Shown: positions 45,031-53,312, numbered from the stretch's first letter. The stretch: 64,000 bases of DNA from Flavobacterium pectinovorum (GCF_900142715.1 NZ_FRBX01000001.1:620001-684000); one strand, 5' to 3'. Made by a program: numbers and translations. Notes: generated by a model from the letters alone, not told the origin.

Positions 45031-45786
45031 ATGAAAAAGAAATTCACCTTAGAAATAGCAAGTCCTTGTTCTGAAAATTTTGATAAAATGATTCCGAATT
45101 CAAAAGGTTCGTTTTGTAATTCGTGCGCTAAAAACGTAATTGATTTAAGTAGTAAATCAAACTCTGAAGTAGCCAAATTTATTGCAGAAAACAAAGGTAA
45201 AAACATTTGTGCACGAATAAAATCAACACAGTTACAAGAAGAATTTGCATATAATGAAACATCAAAAATCAACAATTTTAAATATGCCGCAATTGCCGCA
45301 TCTGTTTTATTAGCCTCGAATGTTTCAGCGCAAGAAAAAGAGCCAATTCAAACCGAAATTACTTCTCCGAAATTAAATAATCACATTGTAGGTAAAATTG
45401 CCTTTAAGCAGCCAGTTGAAGAGGAAGTTTCAATTATTGTAAAAGGAAAAATATTAGATTCAAAAACAAATAAACCTTTAAATAATAAAACATATCCAAA
45501 CTTAATGCTGACTATAAATGATTCGCCAACTCCGTTTAAAGTAAATGCAAAAACGGGTGAATTTGCTATTCCTTTAAAAGTTTTAAAAAATAGTGATAAT
45601 CTTTATCTTAGTATTGTAAGCGGTGATTATTATTTATCTAAAACAATACCTTTTGATATAAAATCAGTTAAAGGGAATGTTTTAAAGCAAGACATAATTA
45701 TTGAAACAGAAGAGTTGACTAAAGTTATGATAATGGGAGGATTGGGAATTAATTATATTGATAAAAAAGCAAGTAAAGAAATCTGA
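45031..45786 (+). CDS. Membrane protein with cysteine-pair N-terminal domain
   Basis: A 251-residue protein. The N-terminal domain has SPCSENFDKMIPNSKGSFCN near 11-30 followed by SCAKNVIDLS, a cysteine pattern I recall from many Bacteroidota proteins of unknown role. A hydrophobic stretch (KYAAIAASVLLASNVSAQ near 83-100) looks like a membrane span or an internal export signal. The C-terminal part resembles a carboxypeptidase-regulatory/CNA-B-like beta domain (VSIIVKGKILDSKTNKPLNN near 134-153). The topology would put the cysteine domain in the cytoplasm and the beta domain outside. Function is unknown. Confidence 0.7.
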   Translation: MKKKFTLEIASPCSENFDKMIPNSKGSFCNSCAKNVIDLSSKSNSEVAKFIAENKGKNICARIKSTQLQEEFAYNETSKINNFKYAAIAASVLLASNVSAQEKEPIQTEITSPKLNNHIVGKIAFKQPVEEEVSIIVKGKILDSKTNKPLNNKTYPNLMLTINDSPTPFKVNAKTGEFAIPLKVLKNSDNLYLSIVSGDYYLSKTIPFDIKSVKGNVLKQDIIIETEELTKVMIMGGLGINYIDKKASKEI

Positions 45787-45810
45787 TTTTTAAAAAAATA
45801 AGAAATAAAA

Positions 45811-45853
45811 TAAATATCAAAAGCCCTGAAAAATTCAGGGCTTTTGATATTTA
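45811..45853. terminator. Strong bidirectional terminator between the cysteine-domain gene and yebC
   Basis: A 20-bp perfect stem (45811-45830 with 45834-45853) with a three-base loop lies between two convergent genes, with AT-rich flanks. Confidence 0.85.
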
Positions 45854-45866
45854 TAAAAAGAAAATA

Positions 45867-46580
45867 CTATTCCTCTTTCATAGTATGATAAACGTTCATA
45901 ACGTCATCATCTTCTTCAATTTTTTCAATTAGTTTTTCAACGTCAGCGATTTGAGCTTCAGTAAGTTCTTTGGTGATTTGTGGAATACGCTCAAAACCAG
46001 AAGATAAAATTTCAAGACCTCTGTTCTCTAATTCTTTTTGCAAAGCACCAAAGCTTCCAAAAGGAGCGTAGATTAAAATTCCGTCTTCATCTTCAAAAAC
46101 CTCTTCGGCACCAAAATCAATTAATTCTAATTCTAATTCTTCAGGATCAAGGTTTCCTTTTGCAATTCTGAAGTTACAAGTATGGTCAAACATAAACTCA
46201 ACAGAACCCTGAGTTCCCATTGTTCCGTTGCATTTGTTAAAGTAGCTGCGAATATTGGCTACAGTTCTATTATTGTTGTCAGATGCCGTTTCAATTAAAA
46301 TAGCAATTCCGTGCGGAGCATATCCTTCAAACAGAATTTCTTTATAGTTGGCAGTATCTTTATTACTTGCATTTTTTATCGCGCGCTCCACATTGTCCTT
46401 AGGCATGTTAGCGGCTTTTGCATTTTGTATAACAGCTCTTAATCTAGAATTGGCATCTGGGTTAGGACCACCTTCTTTAACGGCCATAACGATATCTTTA
46501 CCAATTCGGGTAAATGTTTTAGCCATTGCTGACCAACGTTTCATTTTTCTTCCTTTTCTAAATTCGAACGCTCTTCCCAT
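45867..46580 (-). CDS. yebC: YebC/PmpR-family regulator
   Basis: A 237-residue protein of the YebC/TACO1 family. It starts MGRAFEFRKGRKMKRWSAMA, has KTFTRIGKDIVMAVKEGGPN near 21-40 and PKDNVERAIKNASNKDTAN near 60-78, and ends in the acidic DDDVMNVYHTMKE. Some members bind DNA and regulate quorum-sensing or stress genes; others aid translation of polyproline stretches. It stands alone here and in many genomes is linked to ruv genes, which is not the case here. Confidence 0.92.
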   Translation of the reverse strand: MGRAFEFRKGRKMKRWSAMAKTFTRIGKDIVMAVKEGGPNPDANSRLRAVIQNAKAANMPKDNVERAIKNASNKDTANYKEILFEGYAPHGIAILIETASDNNNRTVANIRSYFNKCNGTMGTQGSVEFMFDHTCNFRIAKGNLDPEELELELIDFGAEEVFEDEDGILIYAPFGSFGALQKELENRGLEILSSGFERIPQITKELTEAQIADVEKLIEKIEEDDDVMNVYHTMKEE

Positions 46581-46677
46581 TACTAGTTTTTTATTTTGAG
46601 ATGCAAAAATACGGTTATTCCTTATTTTTCCAAAATCAATTCAATTCTTTTTTAAATTATGTTTTGTGTGAATATTT

Positions 46678-46748
46678 AACCACAGAGTTCGCTAAGATTT
46701 ACGTAAAGTTTGCAAAGCTTTTTATCGAAGTTTTGATAAGATCGCAAA
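46678..46748. repeat. TTTGCGAACTC-type intergenic repeat (copy 1)
   Basis: ACCACAGAGTTCGCTAAG and AAAGTTTGCAAAG belong to a family whose other copies are at 51740-51838 and 55345-55512; the text resembles (T)TAACCACAGAGTTCGC. It sits between yebC and the S41 gene. Confidence 0.55.
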
Positions 46749-46751
46749 GTT

Positions 46752-46784
46752 TACTTTTTCAAAATCGAAGATTTTGAAAAAGTA
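46752..46784. repeat. 15-bp hairpin next to the heptamer array
   Basis: TACTTTTTCAAAATC (46752-46766) pairs perfectly with its reverse complement at 46770-46784, with the loop GAA. It directly borders the TAAAATC array. Confidence 0.75.
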
Positions 46785-46785
46785 G

Positions 46786-46883
46786 TAAAATCTAAAATCT
46801 AAAATCTAAAATCTAAAATCTAAAATCTAAAATCTAAAATCTAAAATCTAAAATCTAAAATCTAAAATCTAAAATCTAAAATC
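46786..46883. repeat. Tandem heptamer array, 14 copies of TAAAATC
   Basis: The heptamer TAAAATC is repeated 14 times without a mismatch (98 bp). The array ends inside the stop codon (TAG, 46885-46883) of the minus-strand S41 gene, so on the sense strand it reads TAGATTTTAGATTTTA. Copy number may vary between strains. Confidence 0.95.
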
Positions 46884-48913
46884 TACTTCGCCGCATTAAA
46901 ATCCGTAATAATATTTACAGCTTCGTTTAAATAAGGATTCGTTCTAAGATTATCAATCTGATATTGATTAATTGTTTTTTCGTTCGGGTAGGCGCCTAAT
47001 AGAAACTGGTTTACACTCGAATTATAAACATCCAGCGGATTATTTTCGTCATTGAATGTATTAATTTCTGTCCAGATATAATTCACGTTTTTTTTCTGTT
47101 TAAAAACCGCATCCAAAGTCATCGGGATTTCAGCTTTAGGAACATTCACCATTTCATCAATTTTTAAGTTGATTTTTTTGATGTTGTTAAAGTAATAATT
47201 ATCCGCAAGTCGGAGCGTACTGCTTTTAGCAATTTTATCAATAACACTTCTTTTTACATAAGTTTTATATTTTAAAAGTGATTCTATGCTATCATTTTTT
47301 ATGGCAGTCGGAAAATCGCTTTCTTTTTGATAAATACCTTCATAAAATTCCGGAAGTACAACATCGGGTTTAACCCCAATATATTGATGGCTTTTACCCG
47401 TAACCCTGTAAAATTTATTAATGGTGATTTTTAAGAAATCAGTATTTTTTTCCTCGTCAAGCGAAAGAATAGTCTGCATGGTTGCTTTCCCAAGTGTATT
47501 ACTGCCCAATAATAAGGCACGATTGTAGTCTTGCAATATTGAAGAAAAAAACTCGCTTGCAGAAGCCGTATTGCTATTAATTAAAACAACCATCGGGCCT
47601 TTATAAATAACGCCTCGATACGGATCATTGATTACTGATCTTTCTTGTTTGTTATCAACAACAATCGAAATAGGACCATAATCAACAAACATTCCCGCCA
47701 GTTTTATGGCTTCTTCCATAGATCCGCCTCCATTATCAATCAAATCAATAACAAGACCTTTAATATTGTCTCTTTCCAGTTTTATCACTTCGCGGGCAAC
47801 ATCATCGGCACAGCCTTTTCGGCTATTTCCATCTAAATCAGCGTAGAAACTCGGAATTTTAATATAACCAATTTTGTTTTCTTTGCCCACGATAAAACTA
47901 AAAACCGAATTTTCTTCGTCTTTCATCACCTGCTTTTCAATATAAACATCAAAGCTTTTGCCTGAATTACGTTTTATGGTCAGAACAATACTTTTGTTCG
48001 ATTCTGATAAAATCATCGTAGAAATTGATTCTAATGAGGCACAGGAAACCTGCAAAGTTTCCTTATGATTGGATACCGAAAGAATTTGATCACCCTTTTT
48101 TATTTGTCCCGTTTTAAAAGCCGGACCATTCGGATCAATTTCATCTATTATAATTTCGTTTTTCTCATTTAGGTTTACGGTCATTCCCAATGATAAATGC
48201 TCTTTTGAGAGCGAAGCAACAAAACTCGATTTCGAGTCATTGCTAAAATAAGCCGTATGCGGATCAAAATACAAGCAAAAGAAATTATATAATTTTTCTT
48301 CCTGCTTCAGATTATTTTCCAAAAGCGTAGTAATTCGGCAAATTTCATTAGATAAAACCAATTTTCTGGATGCCAATTCAATTGTAGCAAAATTAGCCTT
48401 AATAGAATCCAGGTTATCACCTGTTTCTGCAATATCATCTAATATTTGATAGCGAAGTTTTTTAAGCCAGACTTTCTCCAGATTTTCTTTTTTGAGATAA
48501 AAATCGAATGATTTTTTATAAAACCGAATCGTATCTTTTTTACTATAATCAATAGTTCCTGAATCTATTTTTTCTAAAACAGCTTTTGTTCTCAAAAGGC
48601 CTGTTTTATATTTATTTGTAATATCTGCTAAAAAACTACAATCATTACTAAGAATCATGTCGTCGAGTTTCAAGCGATATTTTTGCGCCATCTCATCATA
48701 TTCACTTTTAAAGAAGATATTTCGTGACGGATCCAATTCATCAATAATATTGTCAAAAACAAAAACAGACAAACTATCATTTACCGGTTTTGGGCGTATA
48801 TGTTCGGTTTGAATCAGGGCATTTATTTTGTTTAATATTTCGCATGTGGGATCACCACTCTGACTAAACAGAATGTTTGTACCTAACATTAATACTAATA
48901 ATATTCTTTTCAT
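46883..48913 (-). CDS. prc: S41-family tail-specific protease (Prc-like)
   Basis: A periplasmic serine protease that cleaves proteins at their C-terminus. It has 676 residues with a signal peptide (MKRILLVLMLGTNILFSQ), helical regions, a PDZ domain (LGMTVNLNEKNEIIIDEIDP and PAFKTGQIKKGDQILSVSN near 234-278) and the S41 core with DLIDNGGGSMEEAIKLAGM near 398-416. The catalytic serine is in VVLINSNTASASEFF near 450 and the lysine in LGSNTLGKATMQT near 475. The 3' end abuts the heptamer array. A separate inverted repeat at 49032-49085 lies upstream. Confidence 0.92.
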   Translation of the reverse strand: MKRILLVLMLGTNILFSQSGDPTCEILNKINALIQTEHIRPKPVNDSLSVFVFDNIIDELDPSRNIFFKSEYDEMAQKYRLKLDDMILSNDCSFLADITNKYKTGLLRTKAVLEKIDSGTIDYSKKDTIRFYKKSFDFYLKKENLEKVWLKKLRYQILDDIAETGDNLDSIKANFATIELASRKLVLSNEICRITTLLENNLKQEEKLYNFFCLYFDPHTAYFSNDSKSSFVASLSKEHLSLGMTVNLNEKNEIIIDEIDPNGPAFKTGQIKKGDQILSVSNHKETLQVSCASLESISTMILSESNKSIVLTIKRNSGKSFDVYIEKQVMKDEENSVFSFIVGKENKIGYIKIPSFYADLDGNSRKGCADDVAREVIKLERDNIKGLVIDLIDNGGGSMEEAIKLAGMFVDYGPISIVVDNKQERSVINDPYRGVIYKGPMVVLINSNTASASEFFSSILQDYNRALLLGSNTLGKATMQTILSLDEEKNTDFLKITINKFYRVTGKSHQYIGVKPDVVLPEFYEGIYQKESDFPTAIKNDSIESLLKYKTYVKRSVIDKIAKSSTLRLADNYYFNNIKKINLKIDEMVNVPKAEIPMTLDAVFKQKKNVNYIWTEINTFNDENNPLDVYNSSVNQFLLGAYPNEKTINQYQIDNLRTNPYLNEAVNIITDFNAAK

Positions 48914-49031
48914 AAAAGGCGGAGATCAATTTGCTATATTAAAATTACGCTTATTTTTTGACACCGTTTTATATTTTTTCGAAAATATCTTACAAGAAAA
49001 TCATTTTTTTATTGCTATTATTATAAAAGTA

Positions 49032-49085
49032 TTCGCCACGAATTCACCAATTCTTACAATAAGAAATTCGTGAATTCGTGGCGAA
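49032..49085. repeat. 16-bp inverted repeat CGCCACGAATTCAC
   Basis: TTCGCCACGAATTCAC (49032-49047) and its exact complement at 49070-49085 form a long hairpin, with further pairing inside. The text resembles the TTCGTGGC unit seen at 55500-55515. It lies between the S41 gene and gcvT, next to the gcvT terminator. Confidence 0.7.
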
Positions 49086-49114
49086 AAAAAAAGCATCATT
49101 TAAGTGATGCTTTT
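49086..49114 (-). terminator. Terminator of gcvT
   Basis: On the minus strand AAAAGCATCA, loop, TGATGCTTTT form a 10-bp stem (49089-49098 with 49105-49114), followed by a T run. It lies 17 bases after the gcvT stop. Confidence 0.85.
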
Positions 49115-49130
49115 AAAATTTATATAAAAA

Positions 49131-50213
49131 TTATTTCTTGTAAAAAGGCAATTTAACCACTTTTGCAGGAACATCATTTTTTCTGATTCTGATAAAAATA
49201 TCACTGTCAACAGCAGTATTGTTTACAGTAACATATCCTAAACCAATTCCCTTATTCATAGAAGGCGACATAGTTCCAGAAGTTACAATACCAATTACAG
49301 CACCTGCAGCATCTACAATTTCGTAATCGTGTCTTGGTACGGCACGTTCCTGCATTTCAAAAGCAACTAATTTTTTAGAAACACCTTCCTCTTTTTGTTT
49401 TTTCAAACTTTCAGAATTCGTAAAATCTTTATTGAATTTCGTAATCCAACCCAAACCAGCTTCAAGTGGAGAAGTCGTATCGTTGATATCATTTCCGTAC
49501 AAACAAAAACCCATTTCAAGACGTAAAGTATCACGAGCTGCCAAACCAATTGGCTTAATTCCAAAAGCCGCTCCAGCTTCAAAAACTTTATTCCAAACCT
49601 GTTCAGCCTCACTGTTTTTACAGTAAATTTCAAAACCGCCAGAACCTGTATATCCTGTAGCCGAGATAATTACATTTTCGATTCCGGCAAAATCAGCCAC
49701 TTCAAAATGGTAATACGGAATCGCAGCTAAATCTATAGAAGACAAAGCCTGCATAGCCTCAACCGCTTTTGGACCCTGAATTGCCAATAAAGAATAATCA
49801 TCAGAAAGGTTTTTCATTTCAACACCCAAATCATTTTGAGCCGAAATCCAGTTCCAGTCCTTTTCGATATTCGAAGCATTTACAACCAGTAAATACTCTT
49901 CCTCTTTCATTTTATAAACAATCAAATCATCTACAATTCCGCCGTCATTATTTGGCAGACAAGAATATTGCGCTCTACCAATCGTCAAAGTCGAAGCATC
50001 ATTCGAAGTCACTTTCTGAATCAAAGCCAAAGCATTTGGTCCCGTCAGCAAAAATTCCCCCATGTGCGAAACGTCAAAAACGCCCACACTATTACGAACA
50101 GTCTCGTGTTCAGCATTCACGCCCTCATAAGTAATAGGCATATTATAACCAGCAAAAGGCAGCATTTTAGCTCCCAAACCTTCATGTATGTGCGTAAGCG
50201 CAGTATTTTTCAT
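49131..50213 (-). CDS. gcvT: Aminomethyltransferase (glycine cleavage T protein)
   Basis: The T protein releases ammonia from the aminomethyl-lipoyl H protein and passes the methylene to tetrahydrofolate. The 360-residue length is typical. Visible are [20 protein letters not shown] near 17-36, [17 protein letters not shown] near 50-66, [12 protein letters not shown] near 187-198 and the C-terminal [20 protein letters not shown] near 225-244. No gcvP or gcvH gene is nearby. It has its own terminator. Confidence 0.95.
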   Translation of the reverse strand: MKNTALTHIHEGLGAKMLPFAGYNMPITYEGVNAEHETVRNSVGVFDVSHMGEFLLTGPNALALIQKVTSNDASTLTIGRAQYSCLPNNDGGIVDDLIVYKMKEEEYLLVVNASNIEKDWNWISAQNDLGVEMKNLSDDYSLLAIQGPKAVEAMQALSSIDLAAIPYYHFEVADFAGIENVIISATGYTGSGGFEIYCKNSEAEQVWNKVFEAGAAFGIKPIGLAARDTLRLEMGFCLYGNDINDTTSPLEAGLGWITKFNKDFTNSESLKKQKEEGVSKKLVAFEMQERAVPRHDYEIVDAAGAVIGIVTSGTMSPSMNKGIGLGYVTVNNTAVDSDIFIRIRKNDVPAKVVKLPFYKK

Positions 50214-50295
50214 TGTGTTGATTTATAAAATTGTGTCGCAAATTTATTCAAAAAATATCTAAAAATGATAGTCTAAATTATAAATTTCGCAATAA

Positions 50296-50437
50296 TATGA
50301 AGCAATTCCAGCTTTCCGTTACAAGTCCTCATAAAAAAAGCAAAGTTTCTAATGTTCCAAAAAGAGCTTCCGTTGGTCGCTTTTTTAGAACAAGAAACTT
50401 TTGCTTTTTTTACTCCGGGCTTTCCTCTACAATCTGG
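50296..50437 (-). repeat. Structured element with GGAAAGC direct repeats flanking a long hairpin
   Basis: Read on the minus strand, TTGTAGAGGAAAGCCCGG (complement 50415-50432) and TTGTAACGGAAAGCTGG (complement 50308-50324) are imperfect direct repeats. Between them the arms near 50332-50367 and 50379-50411 are imperfect reverse complements (about 30 paired bases, closing in AAAAAAAGCAAA-type ends). The 142-bp element is more GC-rich than its surroundings. No protein is coded convincingly; it may be a non-coding RNA or a small mobile hairpin element. Confidence 0.6.
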
Positions 50438-50549
50438 GCTAGGGATTTACGTTCAAAAGAAACATTCTCTTATTCGAATTTTATGTAACTTTAAGTCATT
50501 AAATTTTTTCTTCTTATTGAAATTAAGGCAGAATGTACAGGCGTCACCA

Positions 50550-50616
50550 AATTTAAAAATCCGTTTTTATCCGCGTTTTACCAAGTAAATCCGTTTTATC
50601 CGCGTTACAATTAACC
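50550..50616. repeat. ATCCGCG-type intergenic repeat (copy 1)
   Basis: CCGTTTTTATCCGCGTTTTA with AAGTAAATCCGTTTTATCCG matches 56872-56932 over about 50 bases with few differences. It lies directly upstream of nnrD. Confidence 0.6.
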
Positions 50617-50666
50617 ACAATCCATAAGTAATTAAAAATAAAATATTAAAATAGATAATAAGCCAA

Positions 50667-51515
50667 ATGAAAGATCCATTTTTAATTACAAAAGAAGAAA
50701 TTCTACAATTATATAAGCCAGTAAATCCTAACACACATAAAGGACTTCAGGGACATGCCGTAATTATTGCCGGAAGTTACGGTAAAATCGGAGCAGCCGT
50801 TCTCGCATCAAAATCCTGCTTAAAAACAGGATGCGGACTCGTAACCACTTTTACATCAAAATGCGGTTATCAGATCCTTCAAATTTCCATTCCCGAAGTT
50901 ATGGTTATCACCGACGAAAATACCAATTTCATCACACATATTCATCTTCCGTTAACACCGCAAGCTATCGGAATAGGTCCCGGAATAGGGAAGGAGTTAG
51001 GAACACAAAAAGCACTATTCGAATTTTTAAGAATCAACAAAGCGCTTTTAGTTCTTGATGCCGACGCCTTAAATATTTTATCAGAAAACCAATCGTGGCT
51101 CGAATTAGTTCCCGAAAACACTATTCTGACACCACATCCAAAAGAGCTCGAACGCTTAATAGGCAAATGGAATTCAGAATCTGAAAAGTTTCAAAAAACA
51201 ATTGCATTTTCAGAGAAATACAAAGTAATCATTGTCATGAAAGGCGCACCAACCTACATCATCAATCAAAGTAAAATTTACGAAAACACCACCGGAAACG
51301 CTGCACTCGCAACAGCAGGAAGCGGCGACGCCCTAACCGGAATCCTGACCAGTTTATTGGCACAAGGCTACGAGCCAAAGTATGCCGCAAAACTTGGCGT
51401 TTTTCTCCATGGTTTAACGGCAGATATTGCGTTGCCAAAAACCGGATATCAATCGTTTACAGCCTCAGATATTATTAAGAACTTAGGAAAAGCTTTTTTG
51501 GAATTAGACAATTAG
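50667..51515 (+). CDS. nnrD: ADP-dependent NAD(P)H-hydrate dehydratase
   Basis: This enzyme repairs the damaged S-form of NADHX/NADPHX using ADP or ATP. The 282-residue protein is the C-terminal (CARKD) domain alone, without the NnrE epimerase domain. Motifs are [19 protein letters not shown] near 29-47, [20 protein letters not shown] near 105-124, [11 protein letters not shown] near 128-138, [11 protein letters not shown] near 151-161 and the catalytic [10 protein letters not shown] near 217-226. The upstream gap holds two repeats and a hairpin element but no clear promoter. Its 3' end overlaps a repeat containing the stop codon. Confidence 0.93.
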   Translation: MKDPFLITKEEILQLYKPVNPNTHKGLQGHAVIIAGSYGKIGAAVLASKSCLKTGCGLVTTFTSKCGYQILQISIPEVMVITDENTNFITHIHLPLTPQAIGIGPGIGKELGTQKALFEFLRINKALLVLDADALNILSENQSWLELVPENTILTPHPKELERLIGKWNSESEKFQKTIAFSEKYKVIIVMKGAPTYIINQSKIYENTTGNAALATAGSGDALTGILTSLLAQGYEPKYAAKLGVFLHGLTADIALPKTGYQSFTASDIIKNLGKAFLELDN

Positions 51516-51546
51516 AGAATGGGACAATTAGATAATTAGATAATGA
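51500..51546. repeat. ATTAGATAAT-type repeat overlapping the nnrD stop codon
   Basis: GACAATTAGAGAATGG is followed by GACAATTAGATAATTAGATA; the TAG of the first unit is the nnrD stop codon. Coding end and repeat are the same sequence. Confidence 0.6.
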
Positions 51547-51620
51547 AATCTTATCTATCAACTTTTGTCTATAAACTAAAGTTTACATTAAAGTATAGTC
51601 AATAAAATTCGGCATAGTTG

Positions 51621-51720
51621 TGTCATCTCGACGGAGGAGAGATCACACACGGAACTCTACAAAGATTGTCGATTCAGTTTGCGGAGCTTCTAGTGTGATC
51701 TCTCCTCCGTCGAGATGACA
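51621..51720. repeat. REP-like hairpin element with 28-bp perfect inverted arms
   Basis: Positions 51621-51648 and 51693-51720 are exact reverse complements (TGTCATCTCGACGGAGGAGA and so on), separated by 44 bases that also include GCGGAGC. The arms are more GC-rich than the surroundings. It lies in the gap between nnrD and the HipA-like kinase gene. Such palindromes are typical of REP/MITE-type mobile units; no transposase is nearby. Confidence 0.85.
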
Positions 51721-51739
51721 AAAACGGCAGCAAATTGTT

Positions 51740-51838
51740 AAACATCAAGCTTTGCGAACTTCCAAAAGCTAGCAAACTTAGAATTTAACCTTAGCGAACT
51801 CTGCGAAAAAACTTTGTGATCTCTGCGGTTAAAAAAAT
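51740..51838. repeat. TTTGCGAACTC-type intergenic repeat (copy 2)
   Basis: CTTTGCGAACTTCCAAAAGC, CCTTAGCGAACTCTGCGAAA and CTTTGTGATCTCTGCGGTTA are degenerate units of one family, shared with 46678-46748 and 55345-55512. The array covers the gap upstream of the HipA-like gene. Confidence 0.6.
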
Positions 51839-51878
51839 AAGAATCAAAATCCGTAAGTTTGTAATTCATTTTACAAAT

Positions 51879-52661
51879 ATGAAAAACAACTTCGATCTCA
51901 GATCCGTAAACGTTACCCGTTATATAACGCCATTACGCGAAGGCGGTTCCTTACCCGCTTTGGCAGAAGCCGACGACGATTTTAAATACGTCTTAAAATT
52001 TAAAGGAGCCGGACATGGCGTAAAAGCCCTGATTGCCGAATTAGTTGGCGGACAAATTGCAAAAGCCTTAAAACTACATCTTCCGGAATTGGTTTTCGCT
52101 AATCTCGACGAAGCCTTTGGAAGAACAGAAGCCGACGAAGAAATTCAGGATTTACTGCAAGGAAGTCAGGGATTAAATCTGGCACTTCACTTTTTATCCG
52201 GTGCAATAACTTTTGATCCTGTTGTAACAACTGTCGATGATAAATTAGCATCACAAATTGTTTGGCTGGATTCTTATATTACGAATGTTGACAGAACTTT
52301 CAAAAATACCAATATGTTGATTTGGCATAAAGAATTATGGCTAATCGATCACGGAGCATGTTTGTATTTTCATCATTCCTGGAACAATTGGGAACAGCAT
52401 GCCAAAAGTCCGTTTGCATTGATAAAAGATCACGTTTTATTGCCACAAGCCTCACTTTTAAAAGAAGTTGATGCCGAATTTAAAGCACTTTTAACCAATG
52501 AAATTCTGGAAGAAATTGTAAACACAATTCCTCTGGAATGGCTGCAATGGGAAGATACCGACGAAACTCCGGAAACCTTGCGAAATGTATATCTACAATT
52601 TTTGCAAACCCGATTAAATAATTCCGAAATCTTTGTAAATCAGGCTCAAAATGCAAGATAG
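51879..52661 (+). CDS. HipA-like kinase-domain protein
   Basis: A 260-residue protein whose sequence fits the stand-alone HipA-like kinase family (HipA_2 as I recall it), shorter than HipA itself and lacking the N-terminal HipA_N region. From ATG 51879 it has a glycine-rich YVLKFKGAGHGVKALIAEL segment near 38-56 (Lys40 and Glu54 candidates for ATP binding), the catalytic loop WLDSYITNVDRTFKNTNMLI near 129-148 and LWLIDHGACLYF near 153-164 taking the DFG position. It overlaps the next gene by 11 bases, and both form one message. The substrate is unknown; HipA itself phosphorylates glutamyl-tRNA synthetase. Confidence 0.78.
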   Translation: MKNNFDLRSVNVTRYITPLREGGSLPALAEADDDFKYVLKFKGAGHGVKALIAELVGGQIAKALKLHLPELVFANLDEAFGRTEADEEIQDLLQGSQGLNLALHFLSGAITFDPVVTTVDDKLASQIVWLDSYITNVDRTFKNTNMLIWHKELWLIDHGACLYFHHSWNNWEQHAKSPFALIKDHVLLPQASLLKEVDAEFKALLTNEILEEIVNTIPLEWLQWEDTDETPETLRNVYLQFLQTRLNNSEIFVNQAQNAR

Positions 52662-53034
52662 TCACTTATATGAGTACGCCGTAATTCGTGTAGTACCAAG
52701 AGTAGAACGCGAAGAATTCCTGAATATCGGAATCATTTTGTTTTGCAAAAAAGCCAAATTTATAAAAGTATTGTCACACATCAACGATGATAAAATTCAA
52801 ACACTTTCAAACGACTTTGATATTGAGCAATTACATTGCAATGTTACCGCATTAAAGAAAATCGCAGCCGGAGATAAAGATGGTGGGCCAATTGGGGAAA
52901 TGGATATTCCGTCGCGTTTTCGTTGGTTAACCGCGATTCGCAGTTCGGCAATTCAAACATCAAGACCACATTCTGGTTTGTGCGAAGATTTAGAAAAAAC
53001 AATTCAGAGATTATTTGAAGAATTAGTTCTTTAA
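52651..53034 (+). CDS. DUF3037-type protein paired with the HipA-like kinase
   Basis: A 127-residue cytosolic protein beginning MQDSHLYEYAVIRVVPRVER then EEFLNIGIILFCKKAKFIKV near 21-40 and ending with RFRWLTAIRSSAIQTSRPHS near 88-107. I recognise this as DUF3037, a family that recurs next to HipA_2 kinases. Its start codon lies inside the last codons of the kinase gene (11-base overlap), so translation is coupled. A repeat starts immediately after its stop codon. Function is unknown. Confidence 0.8.
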   Translation: MQDSHLYEYAVIRVVPRVEREEFLNIGIILFCKKAKFIKVLSHINDDKIQTLSNDFDIEQLHCNVTALKKIAAGDKDGGPIGEMDIPSRFRWLTAIRSSAIQTSRPHSGLCEDLEKTIQRLFEELVL

Positions 53035-53075
53035 AGGAGGTTCAAAGCAACAAAGGTTCAAAGGCACAAAGGTTT
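53035..53075 (+). repeat. GGTTCAAAG-family repeat after the DUF3037 gene
   Basis: AGGAGGTTCAAAGCAACAAA then GGTTCAAAGGCACAAAGG begins at the base after the stop, on the sense strand. Confidence 0.75.
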
Positions 53076-53078
53076 TCT

Positions 53079-53215
53079 GTAGAGACGCACAGCAGTGCGT
53101 CTAACATAAAGTTTATCCGCAATCAATTAAAAAACTTTGCTCCCGAAGCCTCGGGACTGCTACTTTGCGCGATTCAAAAAACAAAGGTTAGCGAACTTCG
53201 CGGAGATAATGAAAC
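53079..53215. repeat. Mosaic of hairpin and GCGAACTT-type repeats
   Basis: AGACGCAC (53083-53090) and GTGCGTCT (53095-53102) form an 8-bp hairpin, TCCCGA (53141) and TCGGGA (53151) form another, and AAAGGTTAGCGAACTTCGCG follows. Different repeat families are joined end to end in this gap of about 400 bases between the DUF3037 gene and the pectate lyase terminator. Confidence 0.6.
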
Positions 53216-53312
53216 CAGATAAAAAAATACCCAGATTTATAATAAAATTTCAATCAATTTAAATCTGCTCAATCTGCAAAATCTGCGTGAAACAAAAAAA
53301 CTCTGTACAAAA

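Noticed and set aside
46786..46883. Heptamer array as CRISPR
   Set aside because: Units are only seven bases with no spacers, and no cas genes are nearby.
49769..50228. Frames of 121 and 86 residues opposite gcvT
   Set aside because: They are antisense to the gcvT N-terminus and have biased Ser/His/Lys content without domain signals.
50297..50488. 63-residue frame on the plus strand across the hairpin element
   Set aside because: Its codons run through the direct repeats and hairpin arms, its composition is Ser/Lys/Phe-rich without domains, and no promoter is visible.
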